A stretch of 64,000 nt of DNA from G963674665 sp963674665 (GCA_963674665.2 CAXXPL010000005.1:496001-560000), one strand, 5' to 3'. Numbered from the stretch's first letter, positions 53,901 to 63,209 are shown. Made by a program: numbers and translations. The notes: generated from the sequence alone by a model not told the origin.

Positions 53901-56746
53901 TCGAACCCGACAAGGAGGAGTACGCTCCCGGCGAGACCGCGACCCTGCAGATCCGGACCCCCTTTGCGGGCAAGATGCTCGTGACCGTGGAAAACGAAGA
54001 GGTGCAGGATGTACAGGTGCTGGAACTGGCCGAAGGGGAGAACACCGCCGAGGTGCGCCTGCCCATGCGCGCCAATTATTCTCCCAACGTCTATGTCGCC
54101 GCCGTGCTGGTTCGCAGCTCCACAGGGCTGGAGTCCGGCTCCCCGGCCAGGGCCTTCGGCGTGACGTCCCTGAATGTGGACCGTAGCGCCAACATCGCCA
54201 AGGTGGCCATCACCGCGCCCGAACAGATCAGGCCCGAGACATCCCTTAAGGTCGAGCTCAAGTCCCTTCCCGGCGCCTGCGTCACCCTGGCCGCGGTGGA
54301 CGAGGGCATCCTGCAGCTCATCAGCCAGAAGACTCCGGATCCGTTCCCCCGCTTCTACGCGAAGCGCTCCCTGCAGACGGACTCCTTTGACATCTACTCC
54401 ATGCTGTTTCCGGATATCAAACCCACCATCGGGATCTCTCCGGCGGGCGGCGGCGACGACATGGACCGCATGCGCCAGTTCGTGCGCAGCGAGGGCCTGC
54501 GCCGGGTCAAGCCGGTGGCCTTCTGGTCCGGTCCCATCATCATGGACGACAACGGCGAGGCCTCGATCAGCTTCGACGTGCCCGAGTTCCAGGGTGCGCT
54601 GCGCCTGATGGCCGTTGTCAACGACGGTAAGCGCTTCGGCAAGGAGGAGAGGGTGACGCGAGTGCGCGGCCCGGTGGTGCTCACTCCGACCCTGCCCAGA
54701 TTCCTGGCTCCTGGCGACGAGGTGTACGTTCCCGTGACGGTGCGCAACGACACCGAATACCAGGGCAGCTTCATAGTAACACTTGAACTCTCGGGCCCTG
54801 CCACTGTGGAAAACGGCGAAACCACCCTCGATGTACCGGTGGGACGCGAGGAACTCGTGTACTTCAAGGTCAAGGCGGGTGAAGAGAGCGGAAATGTTCA
54901 CTTCAAGTTCACGGCTAGCGGCAACAATGAAACAGTGGAATCCAATGTGGACCTGGGCATCAGGCCCGCGCTGCCCGCGCGCACCCTGGTGAACTCCGGC
55001 GCGCTGGAATCCGCCTCCACCACCATCTCCCTGGAGAACGCCGAGGGCTTCAGGCCCGAAGGCCTGGAGCGCGAGCTGCACATTGGCGCGAGCCCCCTGA
55101 TGCGCTTCACCCAGGGGCTCAAAAACCTGCTCGGCTACCCCTATGGTTGCCTAGAGCAGACCACTTCCCAAGTGTTCCCGCTGCTGTACTTCGATGCCCT
55201 GGCCCAGGCTCTGGACAAGGAGGAACTCAGCGACAGACAGCCCGGCGCCATGGTCCAGCAGGGCATTCAACGCCTGTTGGCCATGCAGTTGCACACGGGC
55301 GGTTTCTCCATGTGGATCGGTGGCGAATCCCCCTGGAAATGGGGCAGCGTCTACGCCACACACTTCCTGGTGGAAGCCCGGCAGGCCGGGTTCCAGGTGC
55401 CTGACACGGCCCTCAACCTTGCTCTCAACTATATGAAATCCTTGATGCGTTACAAAAAGGAGCCCCAGCGCAGCGAGCTGGAGCTCAACGCCTACGCCCT
55501 CTATGTGCTGGCCAAGGCCGGCAAGCCCGATCGCGGCGGCATGGATTATCTGCGCCGCCAATATCAGGGGGCGCTGACTCCGGAAGGCGGTGCCCTGCTC
55601 GGCGCGGCATACGGTCTGGTCGGAGAGCGCAGGTTCATGTCCGAACTCTTGGCGGCCAAATACCTGCCCAGGACCAAGGGGCGGGAGACCGGCGGCAACC
55701 TGGCGTCGCCAATCCGCAACGCGGCGCTGCGCCTTGCCGTGATCCTGGAAACCGCTCCCGACTCCCTGGAGGCTCCCAAGCTCGTGCAGGAGTTGACCAC
55801 CCTCATGGAGGCGACGCCTTACCGCAGCACCCAGGAAAACGGCCTGTCCTTCGTGGCATTGGGGCGCTTTTTCGCAATGCAGCAGAAAAAGGCTCCCTTC
55901 ACCGGCTCGGTCTACCTCGGTGACACAAAGCTCGGCGACTTCTCCAGCGAGAATACCCTGCACAAGATACGCATCAAAGGCGACGCGCCTCTGCGTATCG
56001 AGGTGGACTCCGGCTTTGCCAAGGGTTCGGTGTTTTTCAGCGTGTTGACCCGGGGCACTCCCAAGGATGACGCGTATGCGGCCGTGAGCGAGGGGATCAC
56101 CGTCACCAGCCGCCTGCTCGACAGCTCGGGCAAGCCCATTCCCGCAACCGGTCTGAAGCAGGGCGCCCTGGTGGTGCTCGAGACAAAGATCAAGAGCGTC
56201 GGCCCGGCCATCAGAAATGTGGTCATGCAGAGCCTGCTCCCCGCGGGACTGGAGGTGGAGAACCCCAGGCTCGAGACCACGGAGCGCCTTCCCTGGGCCG
56301 ATCGCAAGGGCGTCAAACCAGACTATCAGGACCTGCGCGACGACCGCGTGCTCCTGTTCCTGAACCTGCCCGAAAAGAAGGTCAAAAACGGCAAGGATCA
56401 CTATAGTGAGCAAACCTACTACTCGCTGCTCCGTGCCGTGGCCCCCGGCGACTTTGCGCTGCCCCCCGTGCAGGCTGAAGCCATGTACGATCCGGCGTGC
56501 ATCGCCTCCGGGCCCACTGGGCGCCTGGTAGTGAATCCCGACAGCCCGGATGCCGTGGCGAAATCGGTAAAGACCGAGGAACCGGCTGCCGCGTCCCCTG
56601 CGGAGCAACCAGTCACGGTTGCGCCCGAGGTGAAAAACACGGACAACTCCAACAAAGACTCCGGGAATTTGGAAAAACAGACGACCATCGCGCCGCCGGA
56701 AACTGGAGAAAACAAGAATGCCGAGGCCAAGGCTGACGCGAAATAA
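50912..56746 (+). CDS. Bacterial alpha-2-macroglobulin (YfhM-like)
   Basis: Large envelope-anchored protease trap, 1944 residues. One N-terminal helix (about 17-36) is followed by Ala/Thr/Asn-rich sequence, then macroglobulin domains, MG2/bait region and the alpha-2-macroglobulin domain. The thioester is intact: Cys1413-Leu-Glu-Gln1416 in YPYGCLEQTTSQVFP. The C terminus is a charged Lys/Glu/Asn tail. It overlaps pbpC by 29 nt, the classical pairing in which the trap guards the periplasm while PBP1C repairs peptidoglycan. There is no lipobox, so anchoring is by the signal-anchor helix. Confidence 0.93.
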   Translation: MSGKQEKNEKPWLADGRNIVIVLLVIVSLVQGFLLFRRGPDPDLTVKKSEPAVNATLAEGGDSKNATLAAGSGDEANATIAEKPTEPQVAPEPEPETGPQKVTISGVTLESEQRRFLLMAFDKPVGLEQVGKILDTPPFSIYPELRGVWSWISPYTLRMDFEEPLGTGKDYSLTVDADKLNSEAYELTGDTDFSIRTYDFTVNTLSLEEDFSSEKKGSVYFKGQVEFTYEVDPKALIGKLACYRIKKQDQEPVMVELTTSYRTRWFDFRTAPLEKDLTPSTLHCQVEAGLPSASGKMHLAKTFYQEYTMQLDPDLKVLKAEVQSEGATASMRVTFSAPVVPETADRYVHIMPETKHSLSSSGRELVLSGDFEPGNNYTLVVDKGLVAADTSVLQASFETSLFVPNAQPNVAFKDPGIFLPVGGYKNLAVESVNLPKAKLQIDRVYINNIFMMLQDYSSSYVLNTSGYNGTLRHYLGDRVVDKDVLLPMKENKVITSTLDIESYIKDQRPGFYRIFLTAPDEWDSSQRWVLLTDLGIVAKKGQDDVMVWVNSFKTMDPVGQANISLISDQNQLIASGTTDENGLWHARDLAKVFKDNTPYMVLVEKGEDMSFLLFDQFKIDTTGQDVGGETVAKKGYLAYLYGERDLYRPGEKMQGLAIIRQADLKTPPTMPLQVVQKGPQGKVLSKRVLNTDERGIAEFAYDIPGFALTGDYTLDVVVAEKVIGSYRYKVEEFVPDRIKVEIAPGKESFAPGETLKFDVDSRYFFGPPASGLPVESKVRLMAASFNPEGFEAFRFGDPEREFEEQNLAVGSPEDYLDEEGRHAFSVELPRNLTPPAALDAMLFARVSERGGRGVAAMQAVRVHAYPRYPGLRSLEDHGVSPREAVNVDYVVVTPDGTKQDGANLLLEVYRDRWQTVLRHTASGGYRYESVRDSELVSSETLKNAKAEGKVKVTPPKYGSYRIRLSDRDGGATSQVSFYAGGWGYSPWAIENPATLELEPDKEEYAPGETATLQIRTPFAGKMLVTVENEEVQDVQVLELAEGENTAEVRLPMRANYSPNVYVAAVLVRSSTGLESGSPARAFGVTSLNVDRSANIAKVAITAPEQIRPETSLKVELKSLPGACVTLAAVDEGILQLISQKTPDPFPRFYAKRSLQTDSFDIYSMLFPDIKPTIGISPAGGGDDMDRMRQFVRSEGLRRVKPVAFWSGPIIMDDNGEASISFDVPEFQGALRLMAVVNDGKRFGKEERVTRVRGPVVLTPTLPRFLAPGDEVYVPVTVRNDTEYQGSFIVTLELSGPATVENGETTLDVPVGREELVYFKVKAGEESGNVHFKFTASGNNETVESNVDLGIRPALPARTLVNSGALESASTTISLENAEGFRPEGLERELHIGASPLMRFTQGLKNLLGYPYGCLEQTTSQVFPLLYFDALAQALDKEELSDRQPGAMVQQGIQRLLAMQLHTGGFSMWIGGESPWKWGSVYATHFLVEARQAGFQVPDTALNLALNYMKSLMRYKKEPQRSELELNAYALYVLAKAGKPDRGGMDYLRRQYQGALTPEGGALLGAAYGLVGERRFMSELLAAKYLPRTKGRETGGNLASPIRNAALRLAVILETAPDSLEAPKLVQELTTLMEATPYRSTQENGLSFVALGRFFAMQQKKAPFTGSVYLGDTKLGDFSSENTLHKIRIKGDAPLRIEVDSGFAKGSVFFSVLTRGTPKDDAYAAVSEGITVTSRLLDSSGKPIPATGLKQGALVVLETKIKSVGPAIRNVVMQSLLPAGLEVENPRLETTERLPWADRKGVKPDYQDLRDDRVLLFLNLPEKKVKNGKDHYSEQTYYSLLRAVAPGDFALPPVQAEAMYDPACIASGPTGRLVVNPDSPDAVAKSVKTEEPAAASPAEQPVTVAPEVKNTDNSNKDSGNLEKQTTIAPPETGENKNAEAKADAK

Positions 56747-59171
56747 ACGGATACGAAAACTGCTCATCTGGGGTGGGGCCGGGCTTTGGGGCCTGGCCCT
56801 GCTTCTTTGCGCGGTACTGGTTTTGTTGGATCAATGGTACCCGTTTCCGGAGGAGGCCTTTGCTCCTCCGGGAGCCACCATCGTCACGGACCGCAACGGC
56901 GAGGCCCTGCGTTTCTTCCTGCCCAAGGACGACCGCTGGCGGTTCCCCGTTCGGCTGGAGGATGTGTCGCCGGTGCTCATAGACACGGTGGTGGCCTCCG
57001 AGGACCGCTACTTCCGCAGCCACCCGGGGGTGAACCCCCTGGCCATTCTCCGCGCAGCCTGGATCAACTACCGGGCCGGCAAGGTGATCTGCGGCGGCTC
57101 CACAATCGCCATGCAGCTGGCCCGGCTGTCCCATCCAAGGGAGCGCACCATGGGGGCCAAGGTCCTGGAGGCCCTGCGCGCCCTGCAGTTGGGCATGCAC
57201 TACAAGCGCGACCGCCTGCTGGCCTGGTACCTGAACATGGCGCCTTTTGGGGGCAACATCGTGGGCGTGGGTGCGGCCGCGTACTTCTATTTCGGCAAGC
57301 ACCCCTCGCAGCTGTCCCTTGGCGAGGCCGCGCTGCTGGCCATACTTCCACGCTCCCCAAGGGGGTACGACCCCTTCGACCATCCGGACAAGGCCAGGGA
57401 GGTCCGCGACAGGCTGCTGGACCAGCTGGCGAAACGCGGAGACATCTCCCGGACCGAGGCGGACGCCGCCAAGGCCCAGGAGTTGCCGCGCAGAATGCGC
57501 AAACCGCCTCTGCATGCGCCCCAGTTCTGCCAGATGCTCTACGACGGGCACGCCACCCCGGCCAACCCGAGAACCATGGCCATCCGCAGCACACTGGATA
57601 TCCGTATACAGCGCATCGCCTCGGATAAAGTCAGGGAAAGGGTGGACTGGCTCAGAACCCAGGGTCTTGAAAACGCCGCCACTGTGATCCTGGACATACG
57701 CACCAGGGAAGTGCTGGCCATGGTGGGTTCGGCGAACTTTCTCGACGACGCGCACCACGGCCAGATCAACGGCACGATGATCCGGCGCTCCCCGGGCTCG
57801 GCGCTCAAGCCGTTTCTCTATGCCCTGGCCATGGACAAGGGGCTTGTGGTGCCCCAGAGCATCCTTCTGGACGTCCCCACGGATTTCTCGGGCTATATTG
57901 CCCAGAACTACGACAATCGTTACAGGGGGCGCGTCACCGTGGAGGAGGCCCTGGAGCATTCCCTGAATGCACCGGCAGTGCGTCTGCTTTCCGAAACAGG
58001 GTTGCAGGATTTTCATACCCTGTTGCTGGACCTTGGGCTGCGCACCATAGACAAGCCGGCCACGCACTACGGACTTCCCCTGGTGCTGGGGGCGGCCGAG
58101 GTCCGCCTGCTGGACCTGGTGAACGCCTACGCCACCCTTGCCCAGAGCGGTGAGCAGCGGGAGCTGCGTGATGTCCTCGAAGTCAACAACGACTACAAGC
58201 TGATGGAGGAAAAATCAGGCTTAGGGGAGGACAGGAAGTCGGCTTACGGCCGCAAACTGCTCTCCAACGAGGCCTGCTATCTGGTGGGTTTGATCCTTTC
58301 CAGCGTGAAACGCACCGACATGCCCCAGGCCTGGCGCCTGGCCAGGGACGTACCCACAGTGGCCTGGAAGACAGGTACCTCCTACGGGCACCGCGACGCC
58401 TGGGCCTTGGGATTTTCCTCCCACTACGCCATCGGCGTATGGGTGGGAAACCTGGACGGCACGCCCGAAAAGGGCATCTCCGGGGCTCGTCATGCGGGGC
58501 CGCTACTCTTCGAACTATTCCGGGCTCTGGAGCCCGAGGGCTCCAAACTGCCGGAACCGGAACTCCTGAACATCGAGCAGGTGGAGGTATGCGCTGACAG
58601 CCGTCATCTGGCCACATCCCTGTGCGACAAGCGTATGCGCATCGAGGCCATTCCCGAGCGAAGCAAGATCCCCAGAGACACCATGCACCGCAGAATCTTC
58701 GTGGATGCGGTCACCGGGGAGCGGTTGCAGGGCTCCTGCCTGTCCAAACGCCCCTATGTGACCAGGATCGTCAAGGAATACCCGCCCGAACTGGTGGCCT
58801 GGCAGCGCAGCAAGGGGATGGCCGTGGAAACCATGCCCCCCATGTCACCGCTGTGCGAGGACGTACCCGCGGAGGAAAAGCCGGTGATCGTCTCGCCCTC
58901 GGGCAAAACTCCCTACCGCATCAGGCCCGACGCGCCACGCAAGTTTCAGCGCATCGCCCTGGTGGCCCAGGTGCCTGCGGACAACTCCACGCTCTATTGG
59001 TACCAGGACGGTGAACTTGTGGCCGCGGGCAGCCCTGACGAGAAGCTCTTCCTGCCCATGGAAGCCGGAGAGCACAGGCTGGTGCTCATGGACTCCCATG
59101 GGCGGCAGGACGCAATCTCTTTTACGGTGGAAGGGCCGAACGCCCCAATTCCGTATTCGATCAGCGAGTGA
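56718..59171 (+). CDS. pbpC: Penicillin-binding protein 1C (bifunctional transglycosylase/transpeptidase)
   Basis: 817-residue inner-membrane peptidoglycan synthase. Membrane anchor about 15-38; glycosyltransferase-51 domain with catalytic Glu95 in VVASEDRYFRSHPG and GGSTIAMQLARL; transpeptidase with SPGSALKPF (SxxK), EHSLNAP (SxN) and KTGTSYG; then the C-terminal BiPBP_C beta domain. All active-site residues are present. The start overlaps the alpha-2-macroglobulin gene end, indicating co-translation. Confidence 0.95.
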   Translation: MPRPRLTRNKRIRKLLIWGGAGLWGLALLLCAVLVLLDQWYPFPEEAFAPPGATIVTDRNGEALRFFLPKDDRWRFPVRLEDVSPVLIDTVVASEDRYFRSHPGVNPLAILRAAWINYRAGKVICGGSTIAMQLARLSHPRERTMGAKVLEALRALQLGMHYKRDRLLAWYLNMAPFGGNIVGVGAAAYFYFGKHPSQLSLGEAALLAILPRSPRGYDPFDHPDKAREVRDRLLDQLAKRGDISRTEADAAKAQELPRRMRKPPLHAPQFCQMLYDGHATPANPRTMAIRSTLDIRIQRIASDKVRERVDWLRTQGLENAATVILDIRTREVLAMVGSANFLDDAHHGQINGTMIRRSPGSALKPFLYALAMDKGLVVPQSILLDVPTDFSGYIAQNYDNRYRGRVTVEEALEHSLNAPAVRLLSETGLQDFHTLLLDLGLRTIDKPATHYGLPLVLGAAEVRLLDLVNAYATLAQSGEQRELRDVLEVNNDYKLMEEKSGLGEDRKSAYGRKLLSNEACYLVGLILSSVKRTDMPQAWRLARDVPTVAWKTGTSYGHRDAWALGFSSHYAIGVWVGNLDGTPEKGISGARHAGPLLFELFRALEPEGSKLPEPELLNIEQVEVCADSRHLATSLCDKRMRIEAIPERSKIPRDTMHRRIFVDAVTGERLQGSCLSKRPYVTRIVKEYPPELVAWQRSKGMAVETMPPMSPLCEDVPAEEKPVIVSPSGKTPYRIRPDAPRKFQRIALVAQVPADNSTLYWYQDGELVAAGSPDEKLFLPMEAGEHRLVLMDSHGRQDAISFTVEGPNAPIPYSISE

Positions 59172-59327
59172 GATTGCGCCCCAAATGTAACCATCCCGAC
59201 GCGACAGAAAAGAGTTTTTAGAAAAAAGTATACCGGGAAGTGGATCGCTGGAAAATATCCCCCCCAGTGACCACCATCAACTCCTTATTGGATATTGACG
59301 TTTTCCCCTAAAAAAATGGGGTCATAT

Positions 59328-59735
59328 ATGAAAGAACTTTCCCTCGAACATTGGCGAATTCCCATCCCTTTTCCTGAACGGCGCAAGATTCTCAGGCACG
59401 ATCTGGAGCCCATGGTGCTGCTGAACCTGTGCACCGGCAACGGGCTCGAATATCTTTGCACCATCGAGAATATCAGCGTTTACGGACTGAAGGTGGGGCT
59501 GTATTGCGGAGAGTGCTTCGCCTCTCTTCCGGTCGGCGAGCGTTTTCAGGTGAAGGGCTGCGACGAGGTCCTGGCGGATCCGTTGCGGGAGCGGAGGCTC
59601 AAGCTGCTCTGGGTGGAAGGTGGCACCGCCGGACTGCTGTTCGACAAGCCCTTGTCCCTGGCCGCCACCAGTCTGGAACTACTGCTGGAGCAAAACCGCC
59701 TGTTGCCGTGGGTGCAGTGGCGGGAATGTTCATGA
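59328..59735 (+). CDS. PilZ-domain protein (putative cyclic-di-GMP receptor)
   Basis: About 135 residues from ATG 59328; ATG 59316 or TTG 59295 in the same frame are alternatives, and no start has a strong ribosome binding site. It shows the PilZ pattern: an arginine pair ERRKILRHDLEP followed by IENISVYGLKVGL, matching the N/D-x-S-x-x-G element. With the HD-GYP protein at 43.6 kb it suggests that this genome uses cyclic-di-GMP signalling. A perfect 13-bp hairpin follows the stop. Confidence 0.7.
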   Translation: MKELSLEHWRIPIPFPERRKILRHDLEPMVLLNLCTGNGLEYLCTIENISVYGLKVGLYCGECFASLPVGERFQVKGCDEVLADPLRERRLKLLWVEGGTAGLLFDKPLSLAATSLELLLEQNRLLPWVQWRECS

Positions 59736-59743
59736 TGAGATGT

Positions 59744-59774
59744 CAGCTACATTCATCGACCATGAATGTAGCTG
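59744..59774. terminator. Perfect hairpin between pilZ-type gene and rarA
   Basis: CAGCTACATTCAT (59744-59756) and ATGAATGTAGCTG (59762-59774) pair without mismatch around CGACC, between convergent gene ends. There is no U-tract. Confidence 0.6.
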
Positions 59775-59902
59775 GGGGTCGCTTACACCGCTGAAAAGGG
59801 TGGGATGGTTTCCCGGCCCTCCAAGTGTCGCGTGACATGCAATGTTTTGAATATATTCGAGCTTAACGGACGCGACATCAGTGTGTGGGTGACTGAGCGG
59901 GC

Positions 59903-61177
59903 TCAGGATTTCTTGTCCGTATCCTGCCCCTTGCGCCCTCCGGCCGTTCCCCCTGAAGAAGATTTTCCGGAAGGTTTGCGAAGCCTTCGCCACCAGGCCG
60001 TGATCCTGGGCTCAGCGCCCTCGTCCTTGGGCTGATAGAACTTGGTGTTGCGCAGCCCCTCTGGCAGGTACTGCTGCCGCACCCAGGCTCCGGGAAAATT
60101 GTGGGGGTACTTGTACCCTTCCCCGAATCCCCATTCCTTTTGCAGCTTTGTGGCTGGATTGCGCAGATGCAACGGTACTGACAGCTTTCCGGCGCGCTTG
60201 ATTTCCTGTTGCGTGGCCCGGTAGGCGGCGTATGTGCTGTTGCTCTTGGCTGCCACGGCCAGGTACACGCAGGTCTCGGCCAGGGGAATGAAGCCCTCGG
60301 GCATGCCCACGAACTCCACGGCTTGCTGGCAGGCAACGGCCAGGGGCAGGGCGTACGGGTCGGCGAGGCCGATATCCTCGCTGGCCGAAAGGATCAGCCT
60401 GCGGCAGACAAAGCGCGGATCCTCACCGCTTTCCAGGAGACAGGCCAGATAGTAGAGGGCAGCGTCCGGGTCGGAACCCCGGATGGACTTGATCATGGCC
60501 GAAGCCAGCTCGTAGTGGCTGTCCCCGCCCTTGTCGTGACGCAGCAGCAATTCCGGCAGCACTTCCCGCAGCTCTTCGCTGGTGCGCTTTTCCTCGGGGA
60601 GCGCGGCCACGTATTCCACGAGGTTGAGCATTGTCCTGGCGTCGCCCCCGGAAATGGTGGCCAGCACCTGCAAAGCCGGAAGCTCTAGTTCGAAGCCCAT
60701 GGCCTTGGCTCCGCGAGCCGCGAGATCAGTGAGATCACCCAGGCCCAAAGGCTCGAGCTTGAGCACGTGCAGCCTGGACAGAAGCTGTCTGGTGACGCTG
60801 AAGGAGGGATTTTCCGTTGTGCTGGCCAACAGAATGATCTCACCGCTCTCCAACAAGGGGAGAAAAAAGTCCTGCTGCGCCTTGGAAAAACGGTGCAGTT
60901 CGTCCAGCACCAGGATCTGGTGTCCGGAGAGCAGCTTGCGCAGCTGCTGCAGACCTGCCTCCGGAGCGCTGACCCGGATCCAGGGCGCGCCCGTGCTTTT
61001 AGCCAGAAGCAGGGCGAGGGTGGATTTGCCGCAGCCCGGAGGACCGAAAAAAAGCAGGCTGGGCAATCGCTTGGCGTTGAGAAAATACTCCAGTTTGCGC
61101 CGGATGTGCGGTTGTCCCACGAAATTGTCGAGATTGTCAGGGCGTATCTTGTCCGCCAGAGGTTGTTCTTGAGGCAT
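59903..61177 (-). CDS. rarA: Replication-associated recombination protein A (RarA/MgsA)
   Basis: AAA+ ATPase acting at stalled replication forks, 424 residues. DKIRPDNLDNFVGQPHI opens the protein, Walker A FGPPGCGKST is at 45-53, Walker B ILVLDELHRFS, sensor 1 LLASTTENPSF, and the MgsA C-terminal region with SEDIGLADPYALPLAVAC. The start is ATG 61177 with GGGAG upstream; the frame extends to 61222 into the neighbouring gene. The Lys/Gly/Asp-rich extreme C terminus is unusual and not conserved in the family as I know it. Confidence 0.93.
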   Translation of the reverse strand: MPQEQPLADKIRPDNLDNFVGQPHIRRKLEYFLNAKRLPSLLFFGPPGCGKSTLALLLAKSTGAPWIRVSAPEAGLQQLRKLLSGHQILVLDELHRFSKAQQDFFLPLLESGEIILLASTTENPSFSVTRQLLSRLHVLKLEPLGLGDLTDLAARGAKAMGFELELPALQVLATISGGDARTMLNLVEYVAALPEEKRTSEELREVLPELLLRHDKGGDSHYELASAMIKSIRGSDPDAALYYLACLLESGEDPRFVCRRLILSASEDIGLADPYALPLAVACQQAVEFVGMPEGFIPLAETCVYLAVAAKSNSTYAAYRATQQEIKRAGKLSVPLHLRNPATKLQKEWGFGEGYKYPHNFPGAWVRQQYLPEGLRNTKFYQPKDEGAEPRITAWWRRLRKPSGKSSSGGTAGGRKGQDTDKKS

Positions 61178-61206
61178 AAACGCTCCCTGAATAAGGCTCT
61201 GCATGC

Positions 61207-61968
61207 CTATTGCCCCGCCCACCAGTAGAGTCCGAGGCAGAGCAGTGCGGCTGTCTCCCAGCGCAGCACGCGCTGCCCAAGGCTGACGGGCTCGGCCCCT
61301 GCCTTGAGAAGGGTGTCCACTTCCTGGTCGTGAAATCCGCCCTCAGGCCCCACGATGAACAGGGCGCTGTCGCAGGACCTCAGGTCGTCCAGGGTGAGGA
61401 TGTTGCGTGTGTCCGGCCGCTCCCAGAGCAGAAAACCGCGTTGAAATCCGGGCAGGGCTTCCGCGAGCTGCTGTGCCCCACGGGGTTGGGTGGCGATTTC
61501 AGGCAGCCAGGGGTTCTTGCATTGCTTTGCTCCGGCCACGCATTGCTGCATCCATGAATCCTTGCCCTCCTCGGGCACGCGCCCTTGGCTGTGCCGCGCC
61601 TGCCAGAGCCAGAGCCCCCCGGCCTCGAATTCCACGGCTTTTTCCATGAGCCACCCCCGACGCAGGGATTTACTCCAGCCCTGGGCCAGGACGCAACGCC
61701 TCTTCGATGGCGGCAGCAGTTCGACATTCTCGGCCAGCAGCAGGACCTTGTGCTTGTCGGCGCTTTCCATGACAAAGATGCCGCGCCTGCCTTGCCCATC
61801 AAAAAGAACGACCCGGTCTCCGGGCTTGTGGCGCACGACCTTGAGCATGTGCTGCGCTTCCTGCCCCCCGAGGGTGACCCGGAGCGGTTGATCCGCCTGC
61901 GCATCCGGCCAGTTTTCGGGTTCGAGGTAAAAGGCGCTCCCTGTGGGAGCCTTGAATTCTGTGGACAT
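61207..61968 (-). CDS. rsmE: 16S rRNA m3U1498 methyltransferase (RsmE)
   Basis: SPOUT-class methyltransferase, 253 residues. N-terminal PUA-like part (LRVTLGGQEAQHMLKVVRHK, GDRVVLFDGQG) and the knotted C-terminal domain with FIVGPEGGFHDQEVDTL and LGQRVLRWETAALLCLGLY, both diagnostic of RsmE. Upstream of rarA on the same strand with 29 bp between, so probably one transcript. Confidence 0.93.
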   Translation of the reverse strand: MSTEFKAPTGSAFYLEPENWPDAQADQPLRVTLGGQEAQHMLKVVRHKPGDRVVLFDGQGRRGIFVMESADKHKVLLLAENVELLPPSKRRCVLAQGWSKSLRRGWLMEKAVEFEAGGLWLWQARHSQGRVPEEGKDSWMQQCVAGAKQCKNPWLPEIATQPRGAQQLAEALPGFQRGFLLWERPDTRNILTLDDLRSCDSALFIVGPEGGFHDQEVDTLLKAGAEPVSLGQRVLRWETAALLCLGLYWWAGQ

Positions 61969-62009
61969 CTATCAGTTGGAGCTCATCATACAATTCTTAG
62001 GAAAGGAGA

Positions 62010-62048
62010 CCGGGCGAAAACCTTTTCCACAAAATGGTTTTCACCCGG
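62010..62048 (-). terminator. Terminator-like hairpin after gcvT
   Basis: CCGGG.GAAAACC pairs with GGTTTTC.CCCGG around a 13-nt loop, between gcvT and rsmE on the minus strand. The loop carries T/A runs; no clear U-tract follows. Confidence 0.55.
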
Positions 62049-62069
62049 CAACTCAAACAAATCTCTCTT

Positions 62070-63155
62070 CTACTCCACTTTCATGCGGGCGGTGCCCTTG
62101 GTGTAGAAGGGCAGTGCCGCCTTGGAAGCCGGGATTTCGGCCCGCGCGGCCTTTACCAGGAAGCCGTCCGTCTCCGCGGCCTCGGCCTTCACGTAGGCCA
62201 GGGCCACGGCGTATCCCAGCGAAGGGGCGAAGGAGCCACTGGTGACATGCCCCACCTGATTGCCCGAGGTATCCAGGACCAGGTCGTGGTGACGAGCGCT
62301 GCGGCGACCCTCCAGGGCAAGGGGAACGATTCGTTCCCGCACCTGACCGGCCTTTTCCCTGCCCACGTAATCGGCCTGGGAGGTGAGCATCATGCCGTAC
62401 CCGGCCTCGGCCGGGGTGTGCTCCTCGTCCAGGTCCTGCCCGTACAAGGGGAGCCCCATTTCCAGGCGCAGGGTGTCCCGGGCGCCCAGGCCCACGGGCT
62501 GCACCCGCTCGTCAGCAAGGCAGGCCTCCCAAAGGGGGAGGGCTCTGGACACGTCCACATAGAGCTCGTAGCCGAGCTCCCCGGTGTAGCCGGTGCGGCT
62601 CACCAACAGGGGAGCGCCCTGGTAGGTGGTCCTGAAAAAGCCGAAGTAGCGCAGGCTGGCCAATGGTCCTTCAAGTATCCCTTGAAGTACATCCATGGAG
62701 GCGGGTCCCTGGAGATCTATCTTGGCGGTTTGGTTCGAAATGTCCGTGAGTTCGATACTCTCTGGGAGACGCTGCCGCAGGGTGGCGAAGTCGATCTCCG
62801 TTCGCGCGCCGTTGACAACCACCATGTAGTCGTCCTTGTCCAGGCAGTAGACAATGCAGTCGTCGATGACGCCGCCGTTTTCATTGAGTAGAAAGCCGTA
62901 GCGGCAGCGCCCCGGCGCCAGAGTCTCCAGATTGTGGGCCAGAGCCTTTTCCAGAAAGGACTTGGCGTCAGTGCCTTGAATATGGAACTCCCCCATGTGG
63001 CAGATGTCGAAAACACCTGTTTTTTCACGGGTCTGTTGGTGTTCCACGAGGATGCCCTTGTATTGAATGGGCATGTCCCACCCGGCGAAAGGGGCCATCT
63101 TGGCGCCGTGTTCGACGTGCCATGCATGCAGGGGGGTGGTTTTCAGATCGCTCAC
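62070..63155 (-). CDS. gcvT: Aminomethyltransferase, T protein of the glycine cleavage system
   Basis: Transfers the aminomethyl carbon from lipoyl-H protein to tetrahydrofolate. 361 residues with MAPFAGWDMPIQYKGILVEH, GVFDICHMGEFHIQG, RCRYGFLLNENGGVIDDC, DLQGPASMDVLQ and GYTGELGYELYVD, all standard for GcvT. I chose GTG 63155, 5 nt after AAGGAGTC; the frame reaches 63170. No gcvH or gcvP is within the window. An alternative role in C1 metabolism by a GcvT paralogue cannot be excluded but the fit is good. Confidence 0.92.
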   Translation of the reverse strand: MSDLKTTPLHAWHVEHGAKMAPFAGWDMPIQYKGILVEHQQTREKTGVFDICHMGEFHIQGTDAKSFLEKALAHNLETLAPGRCRYGFLLNENGGVIDDCIVYCLDKDDYMVVVNGARTEIDFATLRQRLPESIELTDISNQTAKIDLQGPASMDVLQGILEGPLASLRYFGFFRTTYQGAPLLVSRTGYTGELGYELYVDVSRALPLWEACLADERVQPVGLGARDTLRLEMGLPLYGQDLDEEHTPAEAGYGMMLTSQADYVGREKAGQVRERIVPLALEGRRSARHHDLVLDTSGNQVGHVTSGSFAPSLGYAVALAYVKAEAAETDGFLVKAARAEIPASKAALPFYTKGTARMKVE

Positions 63156-63209
63156 AATGACTCCTTGCACTATTCGAGCGCGGTATGAAAAGGTGTCGAC
63201 CGGAAGCCG

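Noticed and set aside
51983..55081. A 1032-codon open frame on the minus strand, opposite the alpha-2-macroglobulin gene
   Set aside because: It is a shadow produced by the high third-position GC of the real gene. Its composition (His/Gly/Leu/Val-rich, no domain) and lack of a ribosome binding site argue against expression. The same applies to 186-1727 minus and 1618-2979 minus.
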